The position numbers and the translations under genes were made by a program. From assembly GCF_002940005.1 (NCBI RefSeq), contig NZ_MDEF01000012.1: a stretch of DNA of 64,000 nucleotides, one strand, 5' to 3'. Positions 16,516 through 25,376 of the stretch are shown here, one piece after another (within the stretch, counting starts at the first letter, position 1; each line of letters starts with the position of its first letter). The DNA comes from Xanthomonas hortorum. Its GTDB lineage: Bacteria; Pseudomonadota; Gammaproteobacteria; Xanthomonadales; Xanthomonadaceae. A model generated the notes under the pieces. That model ran no database searches and was not told the DNA's origin. It worked only from the letters and a program-made list of their open reading frames with translations.

Positions 16516-18141
16516 ATGTCTGCCACCGCTTTCGCTCCACGCTCTACCGAACGCGCCACTCCCGGTCTGTCGCTGACCACGCAGGTGGCCGGCCAGGCAG
16601 AACTCCTGCCAGCTGCCGCGTTGGCGTTGCTGGTGTCGCTGCACCGCGCGATCGAACCCGGCCGCCAGCAGCGCCTGGCCCAGCGGCGGGTGCGCCAGGC
16701 CGAGTTCGATGCCGGCCAGTTACCGGACTTCCGCCCCGACACCCGCGCCATCCGCGCCATCCGCGCCGGCGACTGGCGCGTGGCCGCGCTGCCGGCGGCG
16801 CTGCAGGACCGCCGCGTCGAGATCACTGGCCCTACCGATCCGAAGATGGTCATCAACGCGCTGAATTCCGGCGCCAAGGTGTTCATGGCCGACTTCGAAG
16901 ATTCCACCGCGCCAACCTGGCGCAACCTGCTGGCCGGGCAGCGCACGTTGGCCGCCGCGGTCCGCGGCGATCTCAGCTTCGATGCGCCCAACGGCAAGCA
17001 CTACGCGCTGCGCCCGGAAGCCGAGCGCGCGGTGTTGATCGTGCGCCCGCGCGGCTGGCATCTGGACGAGAAACACGTGCTCATCGATGGTCAGCCGCTG
17101 GCCGGCGGCCTGTTCGATGCCGCCCTGTTCGCCTACCACAACGGCCGCGCGCTGCTGGCCAAGGACCGCGGCCCGTATCTGTATCTGCCCAAGCTGCAGA
17201 GCATGGAAGAAGCCGCGCTGTGGGAGACCGCGCTGGCGCATATCGAAGCGATGCTCGGCCTGCCGCATGGGCAGATCAAGGTGACCGTGCTGATCGAAAC
17301 GCTGCCGGCGGTGTTCGAGATGGACGAGATCCTGCACGCGCTGCGCGATCGCATCGTCGGGCTCAATTGCGGGCGCTGGGATTACATCTTTTCGTATCTG
17401 AAAACCTTCCGCGCGCATCGCGACCGCGTACTGCCCGAGCGTGGTCAGGTCACCATGACCCAGCCGTTCCTGAAGGCGTATTCGGAGCTGTTGATCAAGA
17501 CCTGCCATCGCCGTGGCGCTCATGCGATGGGCGGCATGGCCGCGCAGATTCCGATCAATCACGACGAAGCCGCCAACGAGCAGGCGATGGCGCGCGTGCG
17601 TGCCGACAAGCTGCGAGAAGTCACCGCCGGGCACGATGGCACCTGGGTGGCGCATCCGGCCTTGATCCCGGTGGCGATGAAGCTGTTCGACGAGCACATG
17701 CCCACCGCGCATCAGCATCACGTCTTGCGCAACGATGTGCAGGTGACGCGCGACATGTTGATCGCCCCTTCGCCGGGCAACGTCACCCGCGCAGGGTTCG
17801 AAGGCAATGTGGAAGTGTGCGTGCGCTACCTGGCCGCCTGGCTGGACGGCAATGGCTGCGTGCCGATCCACAACCTGATGGAAGACGCCGCCACTGCAGA
17901 AATCAGCCGTGCGCAACTATGGCAGTGGCTGCATCACGGCCAGCATCTGGACGACGGCACTGCCATCGATCAGCAGTTATTGCAGACCGCGTTGCGTGCG
18001 CTGCCGGCACGCCTGGGAGCGACCAACGCACTGCCTGGCGCTGCGCGCATCGACGATGCCATTGCCTTGCTGGAAACACTCAGCCGCGCCGATGAACTGG
18101 CCGACTTCCTCACCGTGCCGGCCTACCGATTGATCGATTGA
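16516..18141 (+). CDS. aceB: Malate synthase A
   Basis: The 541-residue product matches the length of type A malate synthases. It carries the signature GLNCGRWDYIFSYLKTFRAH, plus VFMADFEDSTAPTW and ITGPTDPKMVINALNSGA. It condenses glyoxylate with acetyl-CoA to malate in the cytoplasm. The ATG at 16516 has AGGA upstream; the frame is open 19 codons further but without a site. aceA follows after 192 bases on the same strand, giving a glyoxylate-shunt locus under the divergent LysR gene. Confidence 0.96.
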   Translation: MSATAFAPRSTERATPGLSLTTQVAGQAELLPAAALALLVSLHRAIEPGRQQRLAQRRVRQAEFDAGQLPDFRPDTRAIRAIRAGDWRVAALPAALQDRRVEITGPTDPKMVINALNSGAKVFMADFEDSTAPTWRNLLAGQRTLAAAVRGDLSFDAPNGKHYALRPEAERAVLIVRPRGWHLDEKHVLIDGQPLAGGLFDAALFAYHNGRALLAKDRGPYLYLPKLQSMEEAALWETALAHIEAMLGLPHGQIKVTVLIETLPAVFEMDEILHALRDRIVGLNCGRWDYIFSYLKTFRAHRDRVLPERGQVTMTQPFLKAYSELLIKTCHRRGAHAMGGMAAQIPINHDEAANEQAMARVRADKLREVTAGHDGTWVAHPALIPVAMKLFDEHMPTAHQHHVLRNDVQVTRDMLIAPSPGNVTRAGFEGNVEVCVRYLAAWLDGNGCVPIHNLMEDAATAEISRAQLWQWLHHGQHLDDGTAIDQQLLQTALRALPARLGATNALPGAARIDDAIALLETLSRADELADFLTVPAYRLID

Positions 18142-18333
18142 TCTATCCACTGCAGCGATAGGCCACAGCACGCGTGCTGTCGCTGCAACCCATCAACGCA
18201 ACGCACTACGTCAACACCGCACACCGCCCGATTGCGCCCACGCGCAACGACGGCCATGCCATGTCCCGCGCGCAGCACACCGCGCCATTCCTTCCTCGTT
18301 GCATCCGCCGTATCCCTGTCAGGAGAACGCACC

Positions 18334-19629
18334 ATGAGCAACACACTGCAGACCGCCGAAAAGATCCAGCAGGACTGGGCTAGCAACCCGCGCTGGACCG
18401 GCATCACCCGCAACTACACCGCGGCCGATGTGGTGCGCTTGCGTGGCACCGTGCATGTCGAGCATTCGCTGGCACGGTTGGGCGCGGACAAGTTGTGGGC
18501 CTCGCTGCACACCACGCCGTTCGTCAATGCGCTGGGCGCGTTGACCGGCAATCAGGCGATGCAGCAGGTCAAGGCCGGTTTGAAGGCGATTTACCTGTCA
18601 GGTTGGCAGGTCGCCGCCGATGCGAATCTGGCTGGGCAGATGTACCCGGACCAATCGCTGTATCCGGCCGATTCGGTGCCGGCGGTGGTCAAGCGCATCA
18701 ACAACACCTTGCTGCGTGCCGATCAATTGCACCACGCCGAAGGCAACGACGATATCGACTTCCTGCAGCCCATCGTGGCCGATGCCGAAGCCGGCTTCGG
18801 CGGCGTGCTCAACGCCTTCGAGCTGATGAAGGCGATGATCGAAGCCGGCGCGGCCGGTGTGCATTTCGAAGATCAACTGGCCTCGGTGAAAAAGTGCGGC
18901 CACATGGGCGGCAAGGTGCTGGTGCCTACGCGTGAGGCGATCGAAAAGTTGAATGCCGCGCGTCTGGCGGCCGATGTGCTGGGCGTACCGACGCTGTTGA
19001 TCGCACGCACCGATGCCGAAGCGGCCGATCTGATCACCAGCGATGTGGATGCCAACGATCAGCCGTTCACCACCGGGCAGCGCACGGTCGAAGGCTTCTT
19101 CAAGACCCGCAACGGACTGGATCAGGCGATCAGCCGTGGGCTGGCCTATGCACCGTATGCGGATCTGATCTGGTGCGAAACCGGCAAGCCGGATCTGGAA
19201 TTCGCGCGCGCCTTCGCCCAAGCCATCCATGCCAAGTTCCCCGGCAAATTGCTGGCCTATAACTGCTCGCCGAGCTTCAACTGGAAGAAGCACCTGGACG
19301 ACGCCACCATCGCCAGATTCCAGACCGAACTGGCGAGCTACGGCTATAAATTCCAGTTCATCACCCTGGCCGGCTTCCACGCCTTGAACTACGGCATGTT
19401 CAACCTGGCCTATGGTTACGCGCGCCGCCAGATGAGCGCCTTCGTCGAGCTGCAGCAGGCCGAATTCGCAGCGGCGGACATGGGCTTTACCGCAGTCAAG
19501 CATCAGCGCGAGGTGGGCACCGGGTACTTCGACGCGGTGACGCAGGCGATTCAGCAGGGGCAGTCGTCCACCACCGCGTTGTGTGGGTCGACCGAGGAAG
19601 AGCAGTTTCACAGTGAAAAAGCGGCTTAG
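18334..19629 (+). CDS. aceA: Isocitrate lyase
   Basis: The 431-residue product has the isocitrate lyase signature KKCGHMGGKVLVPTREA with catalytic Cys188, and ARTDAEAADLITSDVDANDQ. It cleaves isocitrate to succinate and glyoxylate, which feeds AceB. The start has AGGAGA ten bases upstream. Length is that of the short bacterial (E. coli-like) form. Confidence 0.97.
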   Translation: MSNTLQTAEKIQQDWASNPRWTGITRNYTAADVVRLRGTVHVEHSLARLGADKLWASLHTTPFVNALGALTGNQAMQQVKAGLKAIYLSGWQVAADANLAGQMYPDQSLYPADSVPAVVKRINNTLLRADQLHHAEGNDDIDFLQPIVADAEAGFGGVLNAFELMKAMIEAGAAGVHFEDQLASVKKCGHMGGKVLVPTREAIEKLNAARLAADVLGVPTLLIARTDAEAADLITSDVDANDQPFTTGQRTVEGFFKTRNGLDQAISRGLAYAPYADLIWCETGKPDLEFARAFAQAIHAKFPGKLLAYNCSPSFNWKKHLDDATIARFQTELASYGYKFQFITLAGFHALNYGMFNLAYGYARRQMSAFVELQQAEFAAADMGFTAVKHQREVGTGYFDAVTQAIQQGQSSTTALCGSTEEEQFHSEKAA

Positions 19630-19693
19630 AACGACTAACAAAACGTGGCGAGCGCCTGCCTGGCGGCCGCGCAATAGTTTTTGTTAGCCGCTC
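19630..19693. repeat. Imperfect inverted repeat after aceA
   Basis: Arms GAACGACTAACAAAACG and GTTTTTGTTAGCCGCTC (13 of 17 positions pair) flank a GC-rich loop directly after the aceA stop. The right arm contains GTTAGCCGCTC, which recurs at 15260 and, inverted, at 4514. It may be a member of a small intergenic repeat family or a transcript-end hairpin. Confidence 0.5.
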
Positions 19694-19737
19694 TTAGCCT
19701 GCAGCAAGCCGCCAGGTGCAGCTCGGGAGGGAGAGGA

Positions 19738-19760
19738 CTCGGGAAACCGGGCCCTTTTTT
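19738..19760 (+). terminator. Putative terminator after aceA
   Basis: CTCGG-GAAA-CCGGG forms a short stem with a GNRA tetraloop, followed by CCC and a run of eight T. It lies about 110 bases after aceA. The stem is short, so efficiency is uncertain. Confidence 0.5.
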
Positions 19761-19884
19761 TTCACCTCATACCCGTCATTCCGTCTCTTCATCTGTGAGA
19801 AATAGTGTGACCTGGTGCTGAACAAAGGGGTCCTGTAGAATTTGTCCATGGGCTAACGTTGTAGGCCGGCCTAAGGGAATCTGG

Positions 19885-20961
19885 ATGACTTGCCACAACA
19901 CCGCAGGCGCGGTCGAACCGACTGGAGGCGTTGCCAAAACGTTGTCCGACGGGCTGCATGCGCTGATGACTGCCGAAGAGCTGGCGTTTTTCGCCCGCTT
20001 CGGCCGTGCGCGCGAGTTGGCGGCGGGCCAGGCGTTGTTCGAGCGTGGTGCCGTGGGCACGCAGATGTTCATCGTTGTCAGCGGCCAGATCGATCTGGAT
20101 TTTGGCGAGGACCTGATGCTCAAGTATCTGGGCCCGGGCGAATTTTTCGGCGAACTTGGCTTGCTGATCGGCGACCACGCACGCAGTGCCGGCGCCAGTG
20201 CCTCCACCGACAGCCGTTTGATCGAACTGGCCCACGACGATTTTCAGCGCCTGGTCGATCACGACCCGTCGATGGTGGCGCATTTTCTGCGCCGCTCCAT
20301 CGTGCGTGTGGTCAACAACGAGCAGTTGCTGATCCGTCAGCTGCGCCGTCGCAACCACGATCTGGAAGCGGCGCTGGACAATCTCTATGTCACCTCGCAC
20401 AAACTCAACCACACCGAAGAGTTGAGTCGCACCGACGAGCTCACCGGCCTGCACAACCGCCGCGGTCTGGCGCTGCATCTGCAGGAATGTCGGCGTTCCG
20501 GCGCGGTGCCCGGTGTGGGCCTGATCCTGATCGATTGCGACCGTTTCAAGCGCATCAATGACGAATTCGGTCATCTGGCCGGCGACCGTGTGCTGCAGAA
20601 CGTTGCCCATGCACTGCGCTCGGTGATCGCCGATGGCGATCTGGCCTGCCGGCTGGGCGGCGACGAATTCTGCGTGCTGGTCGCGCAAGGCACGCGGGAA
20701 CTGATGCACCACATCGGCGAATGCATCGTGCGCGCGGTGGAAGCACGCCTGGGCAACACCCAGAGCGAGCAAGGCTGCTCGGTCAGTCTCGGCCTGTGCA
20801 TGATCGATGCGGATGCGGCATGGAACGACTGGTACACGCTGGCCGATAGCGCGTTGTACCAGGCCAAGCGGCAGGGCGGTAACGTGTTGTGCATGCACGA
20901 AGCACCTGCGCCGGGTAGTACGCTGGTATCGGGCAACACGCTCGCCTCTGGCAATCACTGA
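19885..20961 (+). CDS. Cyclic-nucleotide-binding diguanylate cyclase (cNMP-GGDEF)
   Basis: The 358-residue product joins two domains. Residues about 25-145 form a CRP-like cyclic-nucleotide-binding fold with the phosphate cassette GEFFGELGLLIGDHARSAGA. Residues about 180-345 form a GGDEF domain with intact GGDEF at 258-262 and the LTGLHNRRGL start. The inhibitory RxxD site is missing (ADGD at 249-252). From memory, the X. campestris 8004 protein XC_0249 of this architecture binds cGMP and makes c-di-GMP, influencing biofilm and virulence. The cyclase gene begins three bases after the stop, so they form one operon. Confidence 0.9.
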   Translation: MTCHNTAGAVEPTGGVAKTLSDGLHALMTAEELAFFARFGRARELAAGQALFERGAVGTQMFIVVSGQIDLDFGEDLMLKYLGPGEFFGELGLLIGDHARSAGASASTDSRLIELAHDDFQRLVDHDPSMVAHFLRRSIVRVVNNEQLLIRQLRRRNHDLEAALDNLYVTSHKLNHTEELSRTDELTGLHNRRGLALHLQECRRSGAVPGVGLILIDCDRFKRINDEFGHLAGDRVLQNVAHALRSVIADGDLACRLGGDEFCVLVAQGTRELMHHIGECIVRAVEARLGNTQSEQGCSVSLGLCMIDADAAWNDWYTLADSALYQAKRQGGNVLCMHEAPAPGSTLVSGNTLASGNH

Positions 20962-20964
20962 GCA

Positions 20965-23616
20965 ATGAGCACGCGCACCCACGCACGCAAGGATGCGTCG
21001 TCGGAAGCGATCCAGGCCCCGCGTCTGCGCACCTTGCTGTTGACCGATCTATGCGATTCCACCGCACTGGTCGAACGTATCGGTGACAACGCCGCCGCCG
21101 CATTGTTCCGCGAGCATGACCGTCTGGTGGTCAAACTGCAGCAGCAATGGCGCGGCCGTCTGATCGACCGCTCGGACGGGTTGTTGCTGCTGTTCGATCG
21201 CCCTATCGATGGCCTGGGCTTCGCACTGGATTACGCACGTGGACTCAAGGCGATGGGCGATGCCCGCGCGCTGACGCTATGCGCGCGCCAGGGCCTGCAC
21301 GTCGGCGAAGTGCTGACCTGGCGCAACAGCGACGAAGCGGTGAGCATCGGCGCCAAACCGCTGGAAGTGGAAGGCCTGGCCAAGCCCACCGCCGCCCGCC
21401 TGATGTCGATGGCCCGGCCCGGGCAGATCCTGATCTCGGCGGTGGCCGAGTCGCTGACGCATCGCGCTGCGCGCGAACTGGGCGCGCATGCTGAGCGACT
21501 GTTGTGGAAATCCCACGGTCGCTGGCGCTTCAAGGGCGTGCCTACGCCAATGGAGATTTACGAGGTCGGCGAGATCGATGTCACGCCGCTGCGCGCGCCC
21601 AGGCATTCGCCCAAGGCATGGCGGGATATTCCGTTATGGCGCCGGCCGGCAGCGCTGTTGGCGGAAACCTTGTTGGTCGTCACTGTCTGTGTGTCGGTGT
21701 GGTTTTTCACTCGCGCCGAGCCCGCGATCGCTTTCGCCGAACGCGGCTGGGTGGTGGTGGGCGACTTGCGCAATCTGACGGGCAATACGCTGCTCGACAG
21801 TTCGCTGGAGCAGGCGCTACGCATCAGCCTGGAGCAGTCGCGCTACGTCAATGTCCTGAGCGATATGAAAGTGCGCGACACAATGACCCGGATGAAACGC
21901 GATCCGGACAGCGTTGTCGTCGATCGTGCCATCGCCTCGGAAGTGGCCATGCGCGATGGCGCCAGTGCAGTCATTCTGCCGACTGTGGCCGAGATTGGGG
22001 GTAAGCTCCGCTTCAGTGTGGAGTTGGTGGATCCACGCACGCAGACCACGGTGTACTCTGAGTTTGTGCAAGGCGATGGCTTACCGTCCGCGCTGTCGTC
22101 CGTAGATCAAGTCACCCGTAAGTTGAGGCAGGGACTTGGCGAAGTTGTCGCTTCGATCGACAAGCATTCGGTGCCATTGCCCGCCGTCACCACCTCAAGC
22201 CTGGATGCATTGCGTGCCTATGCCCTCGGTGTCGACGCCACGGTGAAAGGCCAGTGGAGCCAAGGCATGGAACTCTTCGAGCGCGCGGTTGGCATCGACC
22301 CGGAATTTGCCTTGGCCTATCTGGGCGCAGCACGCATCAAGGTCGCCATCTCCGACCGCGATGGCGCGCTGCCGTATCTGGATCAAGCGATCCGTTTCCG
22401 CCGGCGTTTGCCGGAGCGTGACCAGCTCTATCTGGATGCCTGGGCGGCCGAGTTGCGTGCGCCCGAGAAAGCGTTGCCGCTGTGGCGAACTCTGGCATCG
22501 CTGTATCCGGACAATTTCGCTGGAACCGCCAATGCCTCCTGGCATCTATTCGTAGCCAATCGTTTTGCCGAGGCGCTTCCCTATGCGCAGGCAGCCGATG
22601 TTCCGCAGGATCCGCTACGTGCGATCGCCACGGATCGGGTTGGACGCATTTTGCTGGCTCAGGGAAAAGCCGAGGCCGCATTAAAGTATTTTGTCCCTGA
22701 TGACGTTGATCGCGCCGGTCCGCTACGGCGGCGGGCCAGCGCGTTGGCGTCACTGAATCGCTACGCCGAAGCACAGCAAGCGCTCGATACGATCGTGAGG
22801 AGCGGCTATGTCAACGACGATGTGGTGCCGTTGATCGACCGCACCAGTATTGCGATCGATCAGGCCGACTGGATGGCTGCGCGTGCTTCCATTGCGCAAG
22901 CTCTGACGCGTAGCAAGCAGGCCGACGATTTCCTTTATCGGCAGTTCCTGGTCATTGCGTTGACGACGGACGCCCTAACCGACCCGTCAACCCCAACCAA
23001 GCTGAAGCCGACGTTTGATCGGTTGACATCAGCAGTAACCGACGACAGGTTGGCGATGGCAAACCAGCAGGACAATGCAGCGATGGTCTTGATCGTCGCC
23101 AGTCATGCACAACGCAGCGGCGACGATAGTCTGACCGCGCGCGCGCTTGAGGCGATCAAGCCGGCACTGGCACATGAAACGCCGGTACTTGCCGACCTTC
23201 GCGCGATTGTGGAAGCCCAACATCTTGCGCTGACGGGCGACCGTGCGGCAGCTGTTGCGCACCTGCCAGTCGGTGACGACACGCTCTTCCAGACCCGCGT
23301 TGCGCTGTATGCGCTGCTGAGTGACAGCGGACGACATGCCGAAGCGCTGCAACAAGCACGTTGGCTATCCCTGCGCCGAGGTCGCGCTTACATCGAAGCG
23401 AACGCGTCACAAACGCTGCAGCCGCTCAATGTGGCCGATGCGCGGCTGGCACAGCTCTGGATGGCCGAGTCGTTGCATGCACTCGGCCGCACCCACGAGG
23501 CACGCGAACAGGCGCAGGCATTTGTACGTGCGTGGCCTGTGTCGCGTCTGCCCGCTTACCTGCGCACCAGGGTAGAACGGATGCTCTCCGATTCGAAGGC
23601 AAAGATCACGGTGTGA
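20965..23616 (+). CDS. Class III nucleotidyl cyclase with membrane anchor and TPR-like C terminus
   Basis: The 883-residue product has a class III cyclase domain at about 18-190 (LLLTDLCDSTALVERIGD with two metal-binding Asp, DRSDGLLLLF, GLHVGEVL, GQILISAVAE). One membrane segment follows at about 231-251 (LLAETLLVVTVCVSVWFF), then a long helical C-terminal part with TPR-like repeats. The orthologue in X. campestris 8004 (XC_0250, from memory) makes cGMP for the upstream cNMP-GGDEF protein. Sequence alone cannot separate guanylate from adenylate specificity. The last 61 bases overlap the convergent peptide gene. Confidence 0.85.
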   Translation: MSTRTHARKDASSEAIQAPRLRTLLLTDLCDSTALVERIGDNAAAALFREHDRLVVKLQQQWRGRLIDRSDGLLLLFDRPIDGLGFALDYARGLKAMGDARALTLCARQGLHVGEVLTWRNSDEAVSIGAKPLEVEGLAKPTAARLMSMARPGQILISAVAESLTHRAARELGAHAERLLWKSHGRWRFKGVPTPMEIYEVGEIDVTPLRAPRHSPKAWRDIPLWRRPAALLAETLLVVTVCVSVWFFTRAEPAIAFAERGWVVVGDLRNLTGNTLLDSSLEQALRISLEQSRYVNVLSDMKVRDTMTRMKRDPDSVVVDRAIASEVAMRDGASAVILPTVAEIGGKLRFSVELVDPRTQTTVYSEFVQGDGLPSALSSVDQVTRKLRQGLGEVVASIDKHSVPLPAVTTSSLDALRAYALGVDATVKGQWSQGMELFERAVGIDPEFALAYLGAARIKVAISDRDGALPYLDQAIRFRRRLPERDQLYLDAWAAELRAPEKALPLWRTLASLYPDNFAGTANASWHLFVANRFAEALPYAQAADVPQDPLRAIATDRVGRILLAQGKAEAALKYFVPDDVDRAGPLRRRASALASLNRYAEAQQALDTIVRSGYVNDDVVPLIDRTSIAIDQADWMAARASIAQALTRSKQADDFLYRQFLVIALTTDALTDPSTPTKLKPTFDRLTSAVTDDRLAMANQQDNAAMVLIVASHAQRSGDDSLTARALEAIKPALAHETPVLADLRAIVEAQHLALTGDRAAAVAHLPVGDDTLFQTRVALYALLSDSGRHAEALQQARWLSLRRGRAYIEANASQTLQPLNVADARLAQLWMAESLHALGRTHEAREQAQAFVRAWPVSRLPAYLRTRVERMLSDSKAKITV

Positions 23617-23894
23617 TTGGCGTTCTGGGTCAGGTAGCTATGCAACTCGGTGCGGGCCAGCGCGATCTCTTCCTTCGAGGCGAGCTGATTGGTGGTCATG
23701 CAAAAGTATGGCTCTCCCATGCTGGGCACGCTGTCGTCGGCGTTCGCACCGGCTGCGCCAATCCGGGCAAGCGCTTGAGCCGGATTAGATTGAAAGCATT
23801 CGCGGAAGTCGTCGTCGCTGGACAGCAGCTCCAGCAGCTTGTCGGCAATGGATGCATCCAGCGGAGGATGTGCGTTATCGGCTGAGTCGGTCAT
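23556..23894 (-). CDS. Putative RiPP precursor, nitrile-hydratase-like leader peptide
   Basis: The 112-residue product has an NHLP-like leader: ASIADKLLELLSSDDDFREC, FQSNPAQALARIGA. A segment with GEPYFCMTTNQLASKEEIAL and a Thr/Asn/Phe-containing C terminus (NANHTVIFAFESES) follows. Cys33 and Cys65 are the only cysteines. It resembles, from memory, the TIGRFAM family 'putative modified peptide' that pairs with a SagB-like dehydrogenase, and such a gene is divergent 93 bases away. No product or modification is known to me. The start ATG has only a weak AGG site; longer upstream frames look non-coding. Its 3' end overlaps the convergent cyclase gene. Confidence 0.7.
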   Translation of the reverse strand: MTDSADNAHPPLDASIADKLLELLSSDDDFRECFQSNPAQALARIGAAGANADDSVPSMGEPYFCMTTNQLASKEEIALARTELHSYLTQNANHTVIFAFESESIRSTLVRR

Positions 23895-23987
23895 GGTCTT
23901 GCCTGCAGAATGAGGGTGTGTGGTGCTTGGTGTGACGGGAGAGCTGACACAATATCGACCATGCTCATGCGTCCTTGAGATGTTCCT

Positions 23988-25196
23988 ATGCAGATCCGTC
24001 GCTGTGCCACGCTGTTCTTCGAACTTCGCAACGATGCGGTGTTCGATCTTGCTCACTTGCTTGCCGGCGGCGATGGGCTGCGTCGTCGCGCACGATGGCT
24101 GGCACTGGCGCCGCATCTCGATGCAGAAGTGGAGGTCGGCACAGCCGAGCGCGAGTGGTTGGGCGAGTTGAGCCCGACGCGCTGGCGATCAATCGATCAG
24201 ATGCAGCCACCACCGGCCTGGCTCGATGGCTTGATCGAGCAGGGGCTTGTGATCAGCGATCAACCGGAGCATGCAGCGCATCGCCACAATGACGAGCGGG
24301 TACAGCAGCAGCGCTGGTGGCCATTGGCTGCGTTGTGGCACCGCTTCGCGCGTTGGAAAGGCGAGGACAGCGTGGCGACGATGGAGTCGCAAGGTCTGAC
24401 GACTGCAGAAGGCATGGTGGAGCGCCTGGGTGCGCCGCCGGCAGAGGTTGTTAGCCGTGGCGAGGAAGGCGCCGAAGCCCGAATAGCGTTGCCGCGCGCA
24501 ACGCCGGGTACGTTCGATCAACTGCTGGCGCGGCGCGTGACCTGCCGCAATTTCGATACGCAGCGCCCGCTATCAAGCGAATTATTGGCCCAGATGCTCG
24601 AACGCAGCGTCATGGCGAGCGCGCGGATCGAGGTGGGGCACGATACCGCATTCTTGAAGAAGCCAGTGCCATCGGGAGGCAGTCTGCATCCCACCGAAAC
24701 CTATCTGCTGGTACAGCGGGTCGAGGGCATGGCAAGTGGCCTGTATCACTACCGCCCGCTCGACCATGCATTGCACCCCTTGCCATCGCCTGCACAGCCG
24801 CTCGCGGAATTCGCACGCAAGGCGGTGTCGGGGCAGCACTGGTTTGCCGATGCGCCGGTGCTGTTGATTCTGGCGCCGCGGTTTTTACGCAGCTTCTGGA
24901 AATATCGGAACCATGCCAAGGCTTACCGTGCAATGATTCTGGACGTGGGCCATATTGCACAGACGCTCTATTTGAGCGCGACCGATTTGGGGCTGGGAGC
25001 GTTTGTCACCTCGGCAATCAACGAGGTGGATATCGAACACGCGCTAGGCCTGGATGGCCTGCAGGATGGCCCGTTGGCCATCTGCGGCTTCGGTTGGCGT
25101 GCCGAGGAAATGAAAAATACCGAACTGGATCCTGGCGGCGCAGTGTGGTCGATCAGTCTTGATCGAGAGGCTTCCAGAGAGATCGGGCAACAGTAG
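23988..25196 (+). CDS. SagB-like FMN dehydrogenase, putative peptide maturase
   Basis: The 402-residue product has a nitroreductase/SagB domain from about residue 178: ARRVTCRNFDTQRPLSSELL, VPSGGSLHPTETYLLVQRV at about 227, Lys305-Tyr306 in FWKYRNHAKAYRAMILDVGH, and LGLGAFVTSAINEVDIE. SagB enzymes oxidise azoline rings to azoles in RiPPs. The N-terminal 150 residues have no clear family; they are helical with a winged-helix-like LIEQGLVISD end and might recognise the leader peptide (inference). No cyclodehydratase, LanB or YcaO gene is nearby. Divergent from the precursor gene. Confidence 0.82.
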   Translation: MQIRRCATLFFELRNDAVFDLAHLLAGGDGLRRRARWLALAPHLDAEVEVGTAEREWLGELSPTRWRSIDQMQPPPAWLDGLIEQGLVISDQPEHAAHRHNDERVQQQRWWPLAALWHRFARWKGEDSVATMESQGLTTAEGMVERLGAPPAEVVSRGEEGAEARIALPRATPGTFDQLLARRVTCRNFDTQRPLSSELLAQMLERSVMASARIEVGHDTAFLKKPVPSGGSLHPTETYLLVQRVEGMASGLYHYRPLDHALHPLPSPAQPLAEFARKAVSGQHWFADAPVLLILAPRFLRSFWKYRNHAKAYRAMILDVGHIAQTLYLSATDLGLGAFVTSAINEVDIEHALGLDGLQDGPLAICGFGWRAEEMKNTELDPGGAVWSISLDREASREIGQQ

Positions 25197-25247
25197 CGAG
25201 CAAGCATCGGGCCTCGACACATCTATCGTGCGTTGAGGCGATTTTAT

Positions 25248-25282
25248 GCGTGCTGCGTGCTGCGTGCTGCGTGCTGCGTGCT
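25248..25282. repeat. Heptanucleotide tandem repeat, five copies
   Basis: GCGTGCT occurs five times without interruption between the SagB-like gene and the convergent S9 peptidase. Perfect short arrays of this kind are prone to copy-number change and are used as strain-typing markers. Confidence 0.95.
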
Positions 25283-25376
25283 TCGAACGCCGGAGGTGCA
25301 TGCGTCAGCGCTCGCCTTTGCAGGCGAGCGCAGTAGCAGGTGCCATCACTGTAAAGCGATCGACCCCTTTGGCCGA

